In this document: positions 61,305-64,000 of the stretch, piece after piece
How the letters are laid out: every line of letters starts with the position of its first letter
Numbering within the stretch: position 1 is the first letter of the stretch
Origin: Protonemura montana
Taxonomy: Eukaryota > Arthropoda > Insecta > Plecoptera > Nemouridae
Length of the DNA stretch: 64,000 bases
Direction: 5' to 3'
Assembly (NCBI GenBank): GCA_947568835.1
Contig: OX387604.1
Coordinates: 13,173,076 to 13,237,075, forward strand
Made by a program: the position numbers and the translations under genes
The notes under the pieces: model-generated
The model's input: only the letters and a program-made list of their open reading frames with translations
Told to the model about the DNA's origin: nothing
Databases searched by the model: none

Positions 61305-64000
61305 ATGAAGACGAAGCATATTTTCAACTGCATAGTCGGATTTGTGCTTTTATTTGGTTGCGAGGGAAATATTTCCGACCAGAGATTATGTGGCGATCCT
61401 ACCTGCAGCGGTAAGTAGTACAGGCTAGGTTATGCATGTTAACAATAACAACTCTTACGAGTCACCCTCTTCCCTTAAAATAAATAGAGATTTGATTGCT
61501 AGAATAAAGTATATCTAAATTTTAAATTTTGTCTTGGTCTAACTAATTAACATCGTGCATTCTCCATTACTTTATAGAACCAGTGTCCTATGCAACGACT
61601 TTGCTGAAATACTCGAGTGACGATATACGAATTTTATCATTTCCTGCAAATGCGAAGGTAAAAGTATTTAGCAAATCTGCTGGAACCAGAATGGACTTGT
61701 GGGGCATAGAGGTTAGTTCGTATTCATTTCAATTATTTTATGAATTTAGACTCAATTTTCATTAGCATAGAACAAAGATGAGGTTCATGTAATTGTGTGC
61801 TTCGGTAAAGATCTGTTTTGTTTGGGCAACTTTCCTTAAATAAAGTCACAGAGTCAGTCGCTGAATAGTGAGTTTTGAAAGTGCATGTGTCTATAATGAA
61901 CATGGCCATAATGGAAAGGCTCAACTTGTACGTTCGCTCCAGGGGCGTGCTACCGTTGAGTGTAGGTTATAGGTAGAGAAACAACGTCAATGTTACAGTC
62001 TCTGCGTGAAGATGGCCGTTAAATGACTACCTTACCGAAAAAAATGCAGCATACCGGAACATCACGTTAAGTGGAGCCACTATCGTCTGAATTTTAATTT
62101 AGATATTTCTCGTAGGTTAACTCGCTTTTGAGACTTATCATGCTCAAAAAATCTCCATCAATGTTTGCCTCAACGATTGATATACAATTATCAATATTAA
62201 AAAGCGAGTAACCTACGATAAATATCGAAATTAAATTTCATACGACAGTGGCTCCACTTAACGTGACGTTCCGGTACTCTGCATTTTTGTCGGTAAGGTA
62301 GTCATTTAACGGCTTGCTTCACGCAGAGACTGTAACATTGACGTTGTTTCTCTACCTATACCCTATACTCAACGGTGCTACACTGGCTATGCCACTGCTT
62401 TTAAAGTTAAATATGTCATTGTATTTGGAGTATGGTAAATATTCTATATTTATTCCTATGTATTTGGTCAAAGAAGTTTCCAGGCTCAAATTCTGTACCT
62501 TAATGTTGGTTGATGAGTCGAGCAAGGTTAACATTGGTGATCAGATCTTGCTTAATTTCACTTGCTAGCAGAAAGTTTTGGCCCAGTTTCATCCTTTAGT
62601 CAGAAGCTGATCAAAACTGTATTTTTTTCTATGACTATTTGGTCAAATGATTTTTGATATTTTTAATGAAATATGTTCTTGATAGTTACCTAATAGTATT
62701 CTTTTTTATTTTACAGATAAACGGTCGTAGAGGATATGCTCCGAAAGGGTTTTTGAGAGAAAGTAGAATACTAAAGAGCAAGTTAGACCATTTGGTTTTA
62801 ACTGAAACTGAAGATGAATATGACACTACAGAGGAGACACAGGGGAGCCAGGAGACGCAGGTTGTAGATGGAACTACATTCTTCCTTGACCAGAGTGCAT
62901 CTAGTGCAGATCAGACCAACTCTCTTAGTGTGTCTGAACCAGTATCTGAGCTGACTGCTCAAGCAACTGCTTCCGAACCGTCGACATCATCAAGACAAGA
63001 AGAGACTGTTATGCCTAGCTTAGTGGAGTCGCAACCACTTATTCACTCTACTGACGTTCCTATTTTACCGGATCCTTCATTAAGTACCCAAGTGCATATT
63101 TCTTCTCAAACAGAGAATTCTTCTGAACTTAAGTCGGAGCCAATTCCTGTTGACCCCACATTGGTAACTTCAGACACTGGCTTTGGAGCAGATGAACATC
63201 CCATGCCCTCTGTTTCAAGTTCAAGTTTTGTAGATCCTCCATCAATACATTCACAATCGGATCCTACTGAGCCAATGTTAGTTCATATAGAGGTCCCTGT
63301 CGTACCAATTACTACCGATCGTGTGGACACTCCTTCGGCACCTCCAGAACCTACCCTAACAGAACCTGAATTACCCATTCCTACGGTTGTTCCTATTCTT
63401 GATCCTCCACCTGCCAATGTGGAGGCGGCTGAAAGCTCTCACGAAGACGAAGAAGACGACGATGAAGAGGATGATGATGATTATTTCGAAGACGAAAAAG
63501 AAGAAGAGAATGCAAAAGGAATATATCAGTATATATCAAGCTTTTTACCTGGAGAAGGAAATTCAATACAAGAAGAAATAACAGGAGACAATAAAGAAGA
63601 TGAAAACAGCAAACACAGTGATTTTTCAGAAGAAGTAGTCAGCAAAGATGCTGTTACACCTGAAGTTTTTGTAGCGATGGAAAAAGAAAGTCCGATAATT
63701 TCTGATATCCATTACTTAGAAACAGAAAATATTCCGGATATTAAACATTCTCCAGTTGTGCTAGACCCCTCTTCACAATATTCTGACTATCCAATTAATG
63801 CTGAAATGTCATCAAAATCATTTGATTCTTCAGTGTTGGTAATAACTTCATCATCACCTACTGACGTTGCCAAGTTGGTAGATACGTCAGAAAATACTGG
63901 TTCTTTTGTATCAGAAGAACCCTATTCAGAAACGATTAATCCTTCGGTTTTAGTTGAGTCAGCTTCAGAAACAATAAAGAATGATAACTGGGAGACAGAT
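61305..64000 (+). CDS. MIA3: TANGO1 (MIA3) N-terminal part, cut by window edge
   Basis: ER-exit-site receptor that loads bulky cargo such as collagen into COPII carriers. Exons 61305-61410, 61578-61711 and 62717 to beyond 64000, still open at the edge (508 residues visible). Residues 1-21 (MKTKHIFNCIVGFVLLFGCEG) are a signal peptide. Residues 25-100 are the lumenal MIA-type SH3-like domain: RLCGDPTC (first disulphide pair), VSYATTLLKYSSDDIRILSF, a LWGIEINGRRGYAPKGFL end. The second cysteine pair of vertebrate MIA is not seen in this part. From about residue 110 the chain is a long disordered Ser/Thr/Pro/Glu-rich lumenal stretch with an acidic run (HEDEEDDDEEDDDDYFEDE) near residue 330. The transmembrane, coiled-coil and proline-rich parts must lie further right. 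Intron 2 contains a foldback MITE. Confidence 0.88.
61940..62397 (+). mobile_element. Foldback MITE, hAT-like ends, in TANGO1 intron 2
   Basis: About 458 bases whose two halves are near-perfect inverted repeats: the left arm (about 61940-62140) pairs with the right arm (about 62195-62397). Matching blocks include GTTATAGGTAGAGAAACAAC with its complement, AATGTTACAGTCTCTGCGTG, AAATGACTACCTTACCG, ACGTTAAGTGGAGCCACT and GTAGGTTA(a)CTCGCTTTT. The ends read CAGGGGCGTGC at the left and, reversed, CAGTGGCATAGCC at the right, the CAGxGGC start common in hAT elements. No clear 8-base target duplication was found and no transposase is encoded. Diverged relatives are at 30855, 43605 and 45230. Confidence 0.85.

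Overview
The window is nuclear DNA from an invertebrate animal. It carries many short-to-medium GT-AG introns, eight recognisable metazoan genes, AT-rich intergenic sequence and abundant decayed transposons. The gene set (RUNDC1, RNase T2, ZDHHC23, an SLC1/EAAT transporter, KAT7, LRPPRC, AGK, TANGO1/MIA3) is animal. A Penelope-like element, CR1/L2-like LINE pieces and a tRNA-derived SINE suit a protostome, perhaps an arthropod, but the species cannot be named from the sequence. I rebuilt the gene models by joining exons at splice sites with codon phase checked across every junction. Seven of the eight genes are complete from ATG to stop; TANGO1 runs off the right edge.

Layout, left to right. 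At 1-410 there is a broken Penelope-like retroelement (minus strand), and 411-4246 is repeats only. RUNDC1 (+) lies at 4247-11109 and a secreted RNase T2 (+) at 11945-16143. A ~3.9-kb tandem array (148-bp unit, about 25 copies, three longer variant units) fills 16886-20787 and stops ~127 bp before the start codon of a ZDHHC23-type palmitoyltransferase (+, 20915-23737). A 3.9-kb gene-free gap follows. The SLC1/EAAT transporter (+) is at 27597-31804. KAT7 (HBO1, +) spans 33509-49064; its introns hold an antisense non-LTR retrotransposon, an RNase H relic, a BED-like zinc finger ORF and a nested cluster of MITE, SINE and inverted repeats. LRPPRC (+) is at 51433-59212 and AGK (-) at 59673-61109. 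TANGO1 (+) starts at 61305, head-to-head with AGK, with a ~458-bp foldback MITE in its second intron.

The genes are not an operon. They cover endolysosomal or membrane traffic (RUNDC1), RNA turnover (RNase T2), protein lipidation (ZDHHC23), amino-acid transport (SLC1), chromatin acetylation (KAT7), mitochondrial mRNA and lipid metabolism (LRPPRC, AGK) and ER export (TANGO1). AGK and TANGO1 probably share a bidirectional promoter of under 200 bp.

The two most interesting signals are in otherwise ordinary genes. The ZDHHC23-type enzyme has DHHN instead of DHHC, so it lacks the acyl-accepting cysteine, while the zinc-binding cysteines remain. The SLC1 transporter keeps the residues that read the substrate side chain but has lost the Tyr-Glu pair of TM7 tied to potassium and proton coupling, and all the conserved glycines of the hairpin-2 tip. 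Both could be re-purposed proteins. The tandem array next to the ZDHHC23 promoter, with higher-order structure and a nearly nucleosome-sized unit, is the most striking non-coding feature.
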